From a bacterium (GTDB lineage: Bacteria; Planctomycetota; J058; JAJDCP01), in the NCBI GenBank assembly GCA_030428695.1, contig JAUIEM010000303.1:1-12362 (forward strand): a stretch of 12,362 nt of DNA, given 5' to 3'. Both the position numbers and the translations under genes were made by a program. Within the stretch, counting starts at the first letter, position 1. Each line of letters opens with the position of its first letter. This document shows positions 1-6,896 of the stretch, in pieces. The notes under the pieces are model-generated. The model worked only from the letters and a program-made list of their open reading frames with translations. It was not told the origin of the DNA and ran no database searches.

Positions 1-197
1 CCCTGCGCCCCGCGGCCCGCCAGCGGCTCGGCGCCCTGGCGGCGGAGGACGACGACGCCCTGACCCGCCTCGCCGCGCTCGAGGCGCTCTCCTCCGAGCG
101 CGCGACGCCCGCGGTGCGCACGCTGCTCGCCCAGGCGGCGGCCCGCGATGCCAGCGAGGACGTGCGCGCGTTCGCCACGCAGCTGTTGGCGCGCTGA
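1..197 (+). CDS. HEAT-repeat-like protein, C-terminal end (5' partial)
   Basis: The frame is open from the window edge (first full codon at position 3) to the TGA at 195-197 and gives the last 64 residues of a protein. The visible peptide is Leu/Ala-rich and helical, with two copies of the HEAT-type pattern 'D-x-x-x-x-V/T-R-x-x-A-x-x-x-L': DALTRLAALEAL and then SEDVRAFATQLLAR at the very end. HEAT and PBS-lyase-like repeats are protein-interaction solenoids, and no catalytic function can be read here. The gene converges on the kinase gene downstream, with only 8 bp between the two stop codons and no visible terminator. The family call rests on repeat periodicity alone. The start and the rest of the protein lie outside the window. 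Confidence 0.6.
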   Translation, partial: LRPAARQRLGALAAEDDDALTRLAALEALSSERATPAVRTLLAQAAARDASEDVRAFATQLLAR

Positions 198-205
198 GCG
201 CGGAG

Positions 206-2011
206 CTACCCCCGGCACACCCGCCGCACCGCCGCCCCGAGCTCCTCGACCGGAGGACGACGCCGCGCGTCGAACTGGGTCGCGGCGAGCAGCAGCTCGG
301 TCAGGGCGTCGTACCAGGCCTCGTCGGCGCCCTGCACCAGCCCATCACGGCGCGCGGGGGCGAGGACGGCGGCGGACAGGGTGCCGTTGAAGCTGTTGCG
401 GAAAGGCGGGTCGATGGTGCCGCGCACGAGGAAGGCGGTGACCACCGCGAGGGAGAACACGTCGAAGGCCGCGCTGTCTTCCTGCAGCAGGGGCGGCGAG
501 AAGTTGATGTCCGCGAAGCGCGTGGTGTGGCCGTCCCGCAGCGTGCAGCCGAAGTCGGAAAGCCGCGCGCGCAGGCCCTCGGGCCCGCGCTCGAGCAGGA
601 TGTTCGCCGGCTTGACGTCGCGGTGCACGTAGCCCCAGCCGTGCAGGAGCGCGAGGCCGTCGGCGATGTCTCCGACCAGCCGGCCGAGCTCCCCGCGGTC
701 GATCGACGTCCGCTGCCGACGCCAGGCCTCGAGGTTGCCCTCCGGGTAGAAGCGGCTGACCAGCCCGACCAGGGGCTGCCCCTGCCAGACCGCCTCGAGG
801 CTGGTCTCGAGGTCGACCAGCCGGCTGCGTCGCGGGTCATCGCTCGCCCGGAGGCGGTCGCGCAGGGCCTCGATGGTCGCGCGCTCCCGCCGGTTCCGCT
901 CCCGCATCGCCTCGCTGCTCTCGAGCAGCCCGAACAGCTTGATCGCGACGCGGCCCTCCGGCCCCTCTGCCCACACCACCGGCGCCTGGCCTCCCCGGCC
1001 GATCAGGGCGGGCGCGCGGTAGGCCGGGAAGGGCCAGCTCGCGAGCAGGGTGCGCAACAGGGGCGGCAGCCCGGGGGTGTCCTCGACCCGCAGCCAGCGG
1101 CGCACGACGGCGAGCATCTCCTCCTCGGGCAGGCAGCTCCCGGCCTTCGGCGCGGCGATCAGGGTGTGGTCGAAGCGGGCGCCGTCGAACCAGGGGTCGG
1201 CGTCCGCGCGGGCGGCGTCCCGCGCGCGCTCCGCCGCCTGCAGCGCGGCGGCGAGGCCCCGCAAGGAGATGCGCCGCAGGGGGTCGGTGGAGAACACCCA
1301 GTAGCCGGGTTCCCAGCGCACTGCGAGGAACAGGAAGCCCCGCCGCGGCGTCCGCGACCAGTGTTTGAACAGCAGGCTCTTCGGTTCCCGCAGGAGCAGC
1401 CCCGGGGCCGGCACGGTCTCACCCGGGAAGCGCACCTGCCAGACCTGGCCGCGGGTGACGTCGGCGCGGAAGATCTCGCGGTCGCCGGCGAGGTAGATGC
1501 GCTCGCGCAGGAACTCCGGCCCGTCGCACACCGCCTCCCGGAACGGGTCGGCGCCGCGCTCCGCCGCCGCGAGCAGGGTCGCCTCGAGCCGCGCCCAGCC
1601 CTCGAGGAAGGGCTCGGCCAGGCCGGGGCTGTCGAGCTTCGCGCCGTGCAGCCCGCCCCGGTTGCGGACGGCGAGAAAGACGCCCGCCAGGGAGCGGTCG
1701 GGCGGCACCTCGTGCAGCGACAGCCCTTCCCGCACCAGGCCGGCGTAACGCGCGAAGAGGGCGGCTCCCGGCGGCAGCGGACGCCCGTTGAGCAGCAGCC
1801 GGCCAAAGCAGGCGGCGAGCATGTCGTCGAGGGTCGGCCGGGTGGTGTCCGCCGGGATGACGATCGTCCGGCCTTCGCCGCGGAAGGCCTCGAGCCCGCG
1901 CGCGAGCACGTCCTCCGCGACCGACACGGTCCGTCCTTCGCCGTAGCCGTCGTACAGGCGCTCGCCGGCGCGGGGCCGCGGCTCGTCGCTGAGCTCGCGC
2001 AAGAGGTACAT
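206..2011 (-). CDS. Ser/Thr protein kinase (Hanks type) with uncharacterised N-terminal region
   Basis: 601 residues. The C-terminal half (about 334-600) is a protein kinase domain with the catalytic set intact: glycine-rich loop around IGRGGQ (337-342), VAIK lysine K358, catalytic loop HRDVKPAN (463-470, base D465) and metal-binding DFG (486-488). The usual APE motif is replaced by SPP (505-507), and the activation segment is short, with Thr at 496-497. The family normally phosphorylates Ser/Thr of partner proteins. There is no transmembrane segment, so it should be cytosolic, unlike many PknB-type receptors. Residues 1-330 match no family I can name with confidence. They contain TLDDMLAACFGR (60-71), WVFSTDP (238-244) and WFDGARFDHTLIAAP (274-288). 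The ATG start is 5 bp beyond the stop of the upstream gene, with GAGG just before it, so it is probably translationally coupled to that gene. The pairing with a pseudokinase suggests a regulated kinase complex (inference). Confidence 0.88.
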   Translation of the reverse strand: MYLLRELSDEPRPRAGERLYDGYGEGRTVSVAEDVLARGLEAFRGEGRTIVIPADTTRPTLDDMLAACFGRLLLNGRPLPPGAALFARYAGLVREGLSLHEVPPDRSLAGVFLAVRNRGGLHGAKLDSPGLAEPFLEGWARLEATLLAAAERGADPFREAVCDGPEFLRERIYLAGDREIFRADVTRGQVWQVRFPGETVPAPGLLLREPKSLLFKHWSRTPRRGFLFLAVRWEPGYWVFSTDPLRRISLRGLAAALQAAERARDAARADADPWFDGARFDHTLIAAPKAGSCLPEEEMLAVVRRWLRVEDTPGLPPLLRTLLASWPFPAYRAPALIGRGGQAPVVWAEGPEGRVAIKLFGLLESSEAMRERNRRERATIEALRDRLRASDDPRRSRLVDLETSLEAVWQGQPLVGLVSRFYPEGNLEAWRRQRTSIDRGELGRLVGDIADGLALLHGWGYVHRDVKPANILLERGPEGLRARLSDFGCTLRDGHTTRFADINFSPPLLQEDSAAFDVFSLAVVTAFLVRGTIDPPFRNSFNGTLSAAVLAPARRDGLVQGADEAWYDALTELLLAATQFDARRRPPVEELGAAVRRVCRG

Positions 2012-2016
2012 CCGCC

Positions 2017-4611
2017 TCAGCCCTTGACGCCGAGCAGCCGGATGCGCTTCGACTGGTCGCCGATGGCCGTGCGCACGACCCGCAGCCCGACGTCGTTCTG
2101 GCGCGCGGCCGGCACCTCGCGTCCGCGGAAGGCCGAGCGGGCCAGCTCGGCGCTGCCGGCGAAGCTTCCGCCGCGCTTGACCCGCCGGTCACCCTCCTTC
2201 GGGCCGGTCGGGTTGGTCTGCACCTCCTCGGGGTATTCGTAGGCGTACCAGTCCCAGCACCACTCCCAGACGTTGCCGTGCATCGCGAACAGCCCGTAGG
2301 GATTGGCGGGATGCTCGCGGACCGGGCGCGGAGCGGTGCAGGCCAGGGCCCCGACGACGTTGCGCTCCAGCCCCATCCAGTAGGGCGTGTCGGTGCCGCC
2401 CCGGCAGGCGAGCTCCCACTCGGTCTCGGTCGGCAGGCGGTAGCCGGCGCGGGTCAGGCCGAGGAACTCGACCTCGGCGTCGGAGATCGAGCCCCCCTCC
2501 CGGTGGCGCACGATCAGGTTGTAGGCGGGCTCGAGCCCCTCGCGCTCGGAGAGCTGGTTGCAGAACTCGATCGCGTCGTACCAGGACAGGTTCTCCGCCG
2601 GGACCCGCCCGTCGGCGTCCTCGAAGAAGAACGGCCGGGTGCCCATCACCCGGTACCACTCCGCCTGGGTGACCGGCGTCGCCTTCATGTAGTAGGCGTA
2701 GCGCAGCCGTACGTGATGGCGCCGCTCGTTCGCGCGGCGGTGCGGCTCCTTCTCCGGCGAGCCGATCGGCCCGTCGGCCTCGGGGATCAGCACGAAGTCC
2801 ATGTCGACGCCGTTCTTCGTCCACAGCTCGAGGGCGCCGTCCCGCGTCGCGTCGCGCTGGCTGCGCGTCGGCTTCCACCACAGCCCGCCGTCCTTCTGCT
2901 CGCGCTTGAACAGGCGCCCGAAGAAGCCGATCAGCCGCCGCGTGTTGAAGCCGCTGGCGGCGGCCTCGACGGGCGCCGACTCCGGCACGCCCCCGACCGC
3001 GTCGCTCGGCCGCAGGCCGGGGATCGCGCACAGCTCGTCGAGCTTCTTGACCAGCCGCCGCGCGTTCTCGAAGCGGTTGCCCGGATGCCGGTTCAGGCAG
3101 CGCACCAGGCAGCCGGTCAGCTTCGGATGCAGCTCGGCCAGCCGCTCGGGGGTCGGCCGCGGCACCCCGAACAAGGCGTAGCAGGCGAGCCGGCCGAGGG
3201 AGTACACGTCGCTGTGCGGACCGGCGCGGCCGTCGACGGTGCCGCGCTGCTCGGGGGCGAGGTACAGGCGGTCATCCTCGATGCGTTGGCGGAGGAAGCT
3301 CGGCTGCCGCGCGAGCTCGGGGAAGTGGAGCTTGACCCGCAGCTCGGTGCGGCTCAGGCCGAAGCCGAGCAGGCGCGGGTTGCCCTCGCTGTCGAACCGC
3401 ACCTTGTCCGGATGCAGGCTGCGGTGGAGGATCCCGATCTGCAGCGCGGCCCGCAGCCCGGACGCAAGGGCGCGCATCATCATCACGACCTGGGGCTGCG
3501 ACATCATGCCGCGCTGCTCGATGCGCTCGCGCAGGGTCTGGCCCTCGACGTGCTCCCACACCAGGTACGGACCGCGCCGGCGGCGGCGGTTGGCCCATCC
3601 CCACTCGCGCAGACGGACGAGGTGCGGGTTGCGCAGCTTCTGCAGGGGGCGGACGCGCTTGAAGATCTTCTTGAGCTCGGCCTCCTTCTCGAACAGGCAC
3701 TGGACCACGAAGCGCCGCCTGCGGCGGTCGTGCACGAGGAACAGGATCGAGTGCGAGCTGGCGGACACGAAGCCCTGCAGCTGGTAGCGCTCGTGGTCGA
3801 ACAGGGCGCAGCCGCTCCTGTCTAGCTGCACCGCCCGCTTGTACAGCTCGATGGCGCGCTTCGGACGCAGCGCGGTCACCGCCGCCATCGCCGCGTCGTA
3901 CAGCAGCCGGCCTTTCTGCTTCTCGGCCCAGACCTGGTCGGCCGCGACCTCGAGGCACTCGCTTCCCCGCAGGCCGTCGCCCCAGGCGATCAGGAGCCTG
4001 CCGAGCTCGGTCAGCAGGGTCGGGTCGCTGCGGGTGACCTCCCGCAGCGCATCGCGTTGCTCGACCAGGTGCGAGACCGCCGTGACCAGCTCCTCGCTGT
4101 GCAGGGCGAGGGCGTCGGCGAGCTTGACCCGACGGCTGAGCTTGAGCCGCCCGGGGAGGTAGCGCAGCATCTCCCGCACCGCCTCGGCCTGATACTTCAA
4201 GACGCCCGGGCGGGCGAAGAGCTGCTCGGCGTCCTGCTCGAGGAAGGCGGTCAGCCCATCGATCTCGCGCAGCCGGGTGACGACGCTGGCGAGGGCGGCA
4301 CGGCGCTCGGGGCGGTCGGCGAACAGCTCGGCCCCCGCCTCGGAGCGGTGGGGCTCGTCGACGGCGTCGATCAGCGCCTGGCCGTAGGTCAGCAGCACCT
4401 CGAGGAAGGACTCGAGCAGCGCCTTGTCCTCGGGCCGGCGGATCTTCCCCGGCTGCTGCAGGACCTTGCGCAGCATGCCCTCGTTCGGGGCGCCGAGCTC
4501 CTTGGCGGCGACGAAGGCGACGTGCTGGACGGCGAGCCGGACGCGCGGAGGGTGCTGCTGGAAGATGGCCAGCCAGGTCAGGTCCTGGTCGGAGTTGCTC
4601 TGGACCGCCAA
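2017..4611 (-). CDS. Pseudokinase fused to an FGE/SUMF1-like domain (probable double pseudo-enzyme)
   Basis: 864 residues in three parts. Residues 1-270 are helical, with a TPR-like helix pair at about 235-265. Residues 275-530 have a protein-kinase fold: LYLAPEQ (449-455) and SDVYSLG (467-473) are clear, but the VAIK lysine is Q304 (VVQC), HRD is HRS (S398) in HRSLHPDK, DFG is GFG (416-418), and the glycine loop is lost. This should be a pseudokinase. Residues 600-848 form an FGE-sulfatase (SUMF1) domain: YRLPTETEWELACRGG (724-739), GNVWEWCWDWY (779-789) and RGGSF (813-817), but the positions of the two active-site cysteines are G819 and A824. Formylglycine formation is therefore unlikely, and a binding or scaffold role is more plausible (inference). 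Two arginine-only clusters (296-300, 342-346) stand out in the kinase part. The start is TTG, chosen for a well-spaced GAGGAG. ATG codons just upstream are out of frame. The kinase gene follows after 5 bp. Confidence 0.87.
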   Translation of the reverse strand: MAVQSNSDQDLTWLAIFQQHPPRVRLAVQHVAFVAAKELGAPNEGMLRKVLQQPGKIRRPEDKALLESFLEVLLTYGQALIDAVDEPHRSEAGAELFADRPERRAALASVVTRLREIDGLTAFLEQDAEQLFARPGVLKYQAEAVREMLRYLPGRLKLSRRVKLADALALHSEELVTAVSHLVEQRDALREVTRSDPTLLTELGRLLIAWGDGLRGSECLEVAADQVWAEKQKGRLLYDAAMAAVTALRPKRAIELYKRAVQLDRSGCALFDHERYQLQGFVSASSHSILFLVHDRRRRRFVVQCLFEKEAELKKIFKRVRPLQKLRNPHLVRLREWGWANRRRRRGPYLVWEHVEGQTLRERIEQRGMMSQPQVVMMMRALASGLRAALQIGILHRSLHPDKVRFDSEGNPRLLGFGLSRTELRVKLHFPELARQPSFLRQRIEDDRLYLAPEQRGTVDGRAGPHSDVYSLGRLACYALFGVPRPTPERLAELHPKLTGCLVRCLNRHPGNRFENARRLVKKLDELCAIPGLRPSDAVGGVPESAPVEAAASGFNTRRLIGFFGRLFKREQKDGGLWWKPTRSQRDATRDGALELWTKNGVDMDFVLIPEADGPIGSPEKEPHRRANERRHHVRLRYAYYMKATPVTQAEWYRVMGTRPFFFEDADGRVPAENLSWYDAIEFCNQLSEREGLEPAYNLIVRHREGGSISDAEVEFLGLTRAGYRLPTETEWELACRGGTDTPYWMGLERNVVGALACTAPRPVREHPANPYGLFAMHGNVWEWCWDWYAYEYPEEVQTNPTGPKEGDRRVKRGGSFAGSAELARSAFRGREVPAARQNDVGLRVVRTAIGDQSKRIRLLGVKG

Positions 4612-4617
4612 GCGCGG

Positions 4618-4623
4618 CTCCTC
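4618..4623 (-). promoter_or_regulatory. Shine-Dalgarno GAGGAG deciding the TTG start of the pseudokinase gene
   Basis: The minus strand reads GAGGAG, a 6-nt spacer (CCGCGC), then TTG GCG GTC CAG. Spacing and match to the anti-Shine-Dalgarno are good, and no ATG or GTG in frame lies upstream with a comparable site. This supports a TTG start at 4609-4611. Confidence 0.7.
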
Positions 4624-4643
4624 GTCGGCGATCGGTTTCCCGC

Positions 4644-4672
4644 ATTGTCCGACATCTGGCGTCGGAGCGCAA
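4644..4672 (-). promoter_or_regulatory. Weak candidate sigma-70 promoter with embedded inverted repeat
   Basis: In the 135-bp gap between moxR and the pseudokinase gene, the minus strand reads TTGCGC (-35-like, 3/6), a 17-bp spacer and GACAAT (-10-like, 4/6). A perfect 6-bp inverted repeat TCCGAC-N7-GTCGGA (4648-4666) fills the spacer and could be an operator or a hairpin. The boxes are weak and the GC content is high, so this is a suggestion only. Readthrough from recR/moxR is equally possible. Confidence 0.25.
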
Positions 4673-4746
4673 CTTCCCGCGCGGCGCGAGGTTCGGAGCG
4701 ACGGCCGCCCTCGGTCGCGGCACGGGAACCGCGACGGTCCGCGCCC

Positions 4747-5745
4747 TCAGGCCCCCTCGGGAGCGCGCACGGCCGCGAGCACCCGGTCGATGATCGCGTC
4801 GGCCGCGACCCGATCGGCGTGGGCGTCGAAGCCGAGCACCACCCGGTGGCGCAGGGCCGGCGCCGCGTTGACGCGCAGGTCCCGCGCCGCGACCGAGGGG
4901 CGCCCGTCGAGCAGGGCGTGCACCCGCGCCGCCCGCAGCAGCGCCTGCGCTCCCCGGGGGCTCGCGCCGTAGCGGACGTAGCGACGCACCTCGGCGGGGG
5001 CCTCCTCGGCCTCCGGGCGCGTCGCGATCGCCAGGCGGGCGGCATAGCGCATCACGCTCTCCGGCACGACGACCTGCGCGGCGACCGCGCGCAGCTCGAG
5101 CAAGCGGGCGGGGCTGAGCAGCGGCGAGCGGTCGGGGGGTGCGGTCTCGCGCTCGGTGCGCCGCAGGATCTCGACCAGGTCATCCTCGCCCTGCGGCGCC
5201 ATCGCGCACTTGAAGAGGAAGCGGTCGAGCTGCGCCTCGGGCAGGGGGAAGGTGCCCTCGAGCTCGATCGGGTTCTGGGTCGCGAGGACGAAGAACGGCG
5301 CGGGCAGCGGATGCCGGGTCGCCGCTATCGTGACCTGCGCCTCCTGCATCGCCTCGAGCAGCGCCGCCTGGGTCTTCGGCGAGGCGCGGTTGATCTCGTC
5401 GGCGAGGGTGATGTGGGCGAAGATCGGGCCCTGCTGGAAGCGGAACACCCGCACCCCGGCGCCGTCCTCGGCGACGACCGTGGTGCCGAGGATGTCGGCG
5501 GGCATCAGGTCGGGCGTGAACTGGATGCGGGAGGGACGGCAGTCGAGCGCCGCGGCGAGGGACTTGACGAGCTCGGTCTTGCCGAGCCCGGGCATCCCCT
5601 CGAGCAGGACGTGGCCGCCGAGCACCAGGGCGTACACGGCGCAGCGCACCGCCTCCTCCTGGCCGACGATCGTCTCGGAGAGCCGGTCGCGGAGCGCGCC
5701 CACCTCGCGCTGGAAGGCCTCGGCCTCGGGGGGGATCTCAGACAC
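4747..5745 (-). CDS. MoxR-family AAA+ ATPase
   Basis: 332 residues, the usual MoxR length. Motifs in order: VGQEEAV (27-33), Walker A GMPGLGKTEL (50-59), Walker B ITLADEINRASPKTQ (112-126), sensor 1 LATQNP (154-159), arginine-finger region LDRF (173-176) and sensor 2 YGASPRG (259-265). MoxR proteins are cytosolic AAA+ chaperone-like ATPases that remodel or activate partner proteins, usually one with a von Willebrand A domain. The common neighbours (DUF58 and vWA genes) are absent here. Downstream instead come the pseudokinase/FGE-like protein and the kinase, and upstream is recR (93 bp away). The start is GTG, with GGAGG (5752-5756) six nt upstream. The substrate cannot be read from sequence. 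A role in assembling or activating the downstream kinase pair is inference from position only. Confidence 0.93.
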   Translation of the reverse strand: MSEIPPEAEAFQREVGALRDRLSETIVGQEEAVRCAVYALVLGGHVLLEGMPGLGKTELVKSLAAALDCRPSRIQFTPDLMPADILGTTVVAEDGAGVRVFRFQQGPIFAHITLADEINRASPKTQAALLEAMQEAQVTIAATRHPLPAPFFVLATQNPIELEGTFPLPEAQLDRFLFKCAMAPQGEDDLVEILRRTERETAPPDRSPLLSPARLLELRAVAAQVVVPESVMRYAARLAIATRPEAEEAPAEVRRYVRYGASPRGAQALLRAARVHALLDGRPSVAARDLRVNAAPALRHRVVLGFDAHADRVAADAIIDRVLAAVRAPEGA

Positions 5746-5838
5746 GGGCGTCCTCCGGGGTCTGTCGGTGCCCGCGCTCCGGTCGGCCCCGGGCGCGCGC
5801 CCGCCGTGCGCCTCCGGCGCCCTCGCGAACGCTGGCCC

Positions 5839-6456
5839 TCACAGCTCGGTCCGCCGGGCGAAGGCCTCGAACAGGTTGGCGCGGTTGGCGGCCTCGATGC
5901 GGCCGCCGGTCGGCAGGCCCCGGGCGAGGGAGCTGACCTTGACGGGCAGCGGCTTGAGCTTCTCCGCGAGGTAGAGCGCGGTCGCGTCGCCGTCGAGGTT
6001 CGGGTTGGTCGCGAGGATGACCTCGCGGATGCGCTCCTGCGGATGCTCTTCCTTGCCCGACCGGCGCAGGCGGTCGAGCAGCCCGGCGATCGCGAGATCC
6101 TTGGCCTCGATGCCCTCGAGCAGGGCGAGGTTGCCGAGCAGCACGTGGTAGCGCCCACGGTAGCGGCCGAGCTGCTCGATCGCGATCAGATCCCGCGGCT
6201 GCTCGACGACGCACAGCAACCCCGCATCGCGCTTGGTGTCGCTGCAGATGCGGCAGCGCTCCTGCTCGGTGAGGTTGTTGCACAGGGCGCAGTTGCGCGT
6301 CTTCTTCTTCAGGTCGCGGATCGCATAGGCGAGCTTCATCGCCTCTTCGGTCGGGCTCTTCAGCACGTAGAAGGCGAGACGCTCCGCCGAACGCCGGCCG
6401 ATCCCGGGGAACTTCGCGAGCTCGTCGATCAACCGCACCATCGGTTCCGGATACAC
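5839..6456 (-). CDS. recR: Recombination mediator protein RecR
   Basis: 205 residues, full length for RecR, which works with RecF/RecO to load RecA on SSB-coated gaps in recombinational repair. Features in order: N-terminal helix-hairpin-helix around PGIGRRSAERLA (17-28), zinc-binding cysteines C56, C59, C68 and C71, a Toprim domain from about 78 with LATNPNLDGDATALYL (148-163), and the C-terminal GLPTGG (180-185). The Toprim motif has D where many RecR proteins have E (LDGDAT rather than xEGEAT), a conservative change. A short charged insert (RRSGKEEHPQE, 131-141) lengthens the Toprim region. The start is GTG with GGGAGG (6461-6466) four nt upstream, and the N-terminus MYPEP matches the family. 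The frequent partners dnaX and ybaB are not adjacent. Confidence 0.97.
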   Translation of the reverse strand: MYPEPMVRLIDELAKFPGIGRRSAERLAFYVLKSPTEEAMKLAYAIRDLKKKTRNCALCNNLTEQERCRICSDTKRDAGLLCVVEQPRDLIAIEQLGRYRGRYHVLLGNLALLEGIEAKDLAIAGLLDRLRRSGKEEHPQERIREVILATNPNLDGDATALYLAEKLKPLPVKVSSLARGLPTGGRIEAANRANLFEAFARRTEL

Positions 6457-6896
6457 GGCGCCTCCCGGCGCCGATGGTGGACCGAGGAGGACGCGCGCGC
6501 AAGGGAAAGCTGCGATTTCGGGGGCGCGCCGTCAGCCTGTGGCACCGACGAGCCCGGCTGATGTATGAGCATTTCGTCGCGAGGGCGTGGGGGGCAGCGT
6601 GAGCTGTAAGGCGGATCGGTGAGCCTCTGCATCAGACCGACCCTGGAGGTGGCGGCGTGCACCAGGTGGCGTCGATCTGTGCCGGTTTTTCGCCTGCAGG
6701 CGAGGGGGCTCATCACTCTCGCGGGCGGGGGTAGCCCCGCCCCTGCATGGAGCTGGGGGGATGTCCCGACTGAGCCCGGCAGCGGGCTGCGGTGTAACGC
6801 GCGCAGCAGGAATCCTGGGGGAAGCAGACGTGCAAAGACGAACAGACCGGAGGGCGGAACCCTCCGGCTGTCATTCGCAACGAGCTGGGCGCGTGG
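6457..6896. other. Gene-free 440-bp region with several predicted RNA helices
   Basis: No convincing coding frame on either strand. Perfect or near-perfect helices: a 14-nt palindrome TCGCCTGCAGGCGA (6690-6703), a long-range 7-bp stem GGGCTCA/TGAGCCC (6706-6712 with 6771-6777) enclosing the hairpin GGGCGGGG-GTAG-CCCCGCCC (6723-6742), and AGCCCG-GCAG-CGGGCT (6773-6788), which competes with the long stem for part of its arm. The last 55 bp contain the rpsI terminator. The region could hold the recR leader and promoter (minus strand) or a small RNA on either strand. I compared it by eye with SRP RNA, 6S RNA, RNase P, tmRNA and common riboswitches and found no match. No good sigma-70 promoter for recR is visible. 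Confidence 0.45.
6842..6871 (-). terminator. Intrinsic-type terminator downstream of rpsI
   Basis: An 8-bp perfect stem CCGGAGGG/CCCTCCGG (6847-6854 with 6860-6867, 5-nt loop) is extended by ACAG/CTGT across a one-base bulge. On the minus strand it is followed by TCTGTTCGTCTTTGC, a moderately T-rich tail (counting from the 8-bp stem). It lies about 25 bp past the rpsI stop. The plus-strand flank has no T run, so it should act for the rplM-rpsI operon. The tail is interrupted, so efficiency is uncertain. Confidence 0.62.

Noticed and set aside
527..2242. Long plus-strand open frame (571 codons) opposite the kinase gene
   Set aside because: It is antisense to a gene with intact kinase motifs. 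Its product is compositionally biased, with no recognisable domain. Long antisense frames are expected at this GC content.
2278..3825. Long plus-strand open frame (515 codons) opposite the pseudokinase/FGE-like gene
   Set aside because: Antisense shadow of a well-supported gene. The sequence is biased and has no domain or good start site.
4057..6561. Plus-strand open frame of 834 codons spanning moxR and recR in antisense
   Set aside because: It covers parts of three genes with clear family motifs on the minus strand. It is a GC-driven frame.
6457..6896. SRP RNA, 6S RNA, RNase P RNA, tmRNA or a common riboswitch next to recR
   Set aside because: I looked for the conserved SRP GGAA tetraloop helix, RNase P and tmRNA signatures, and cobalamin, SAM, TPP and FMN motifs. 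The only partial resemblance (GGGGAAGCAG near 6818) lacks the surrounding consensus.
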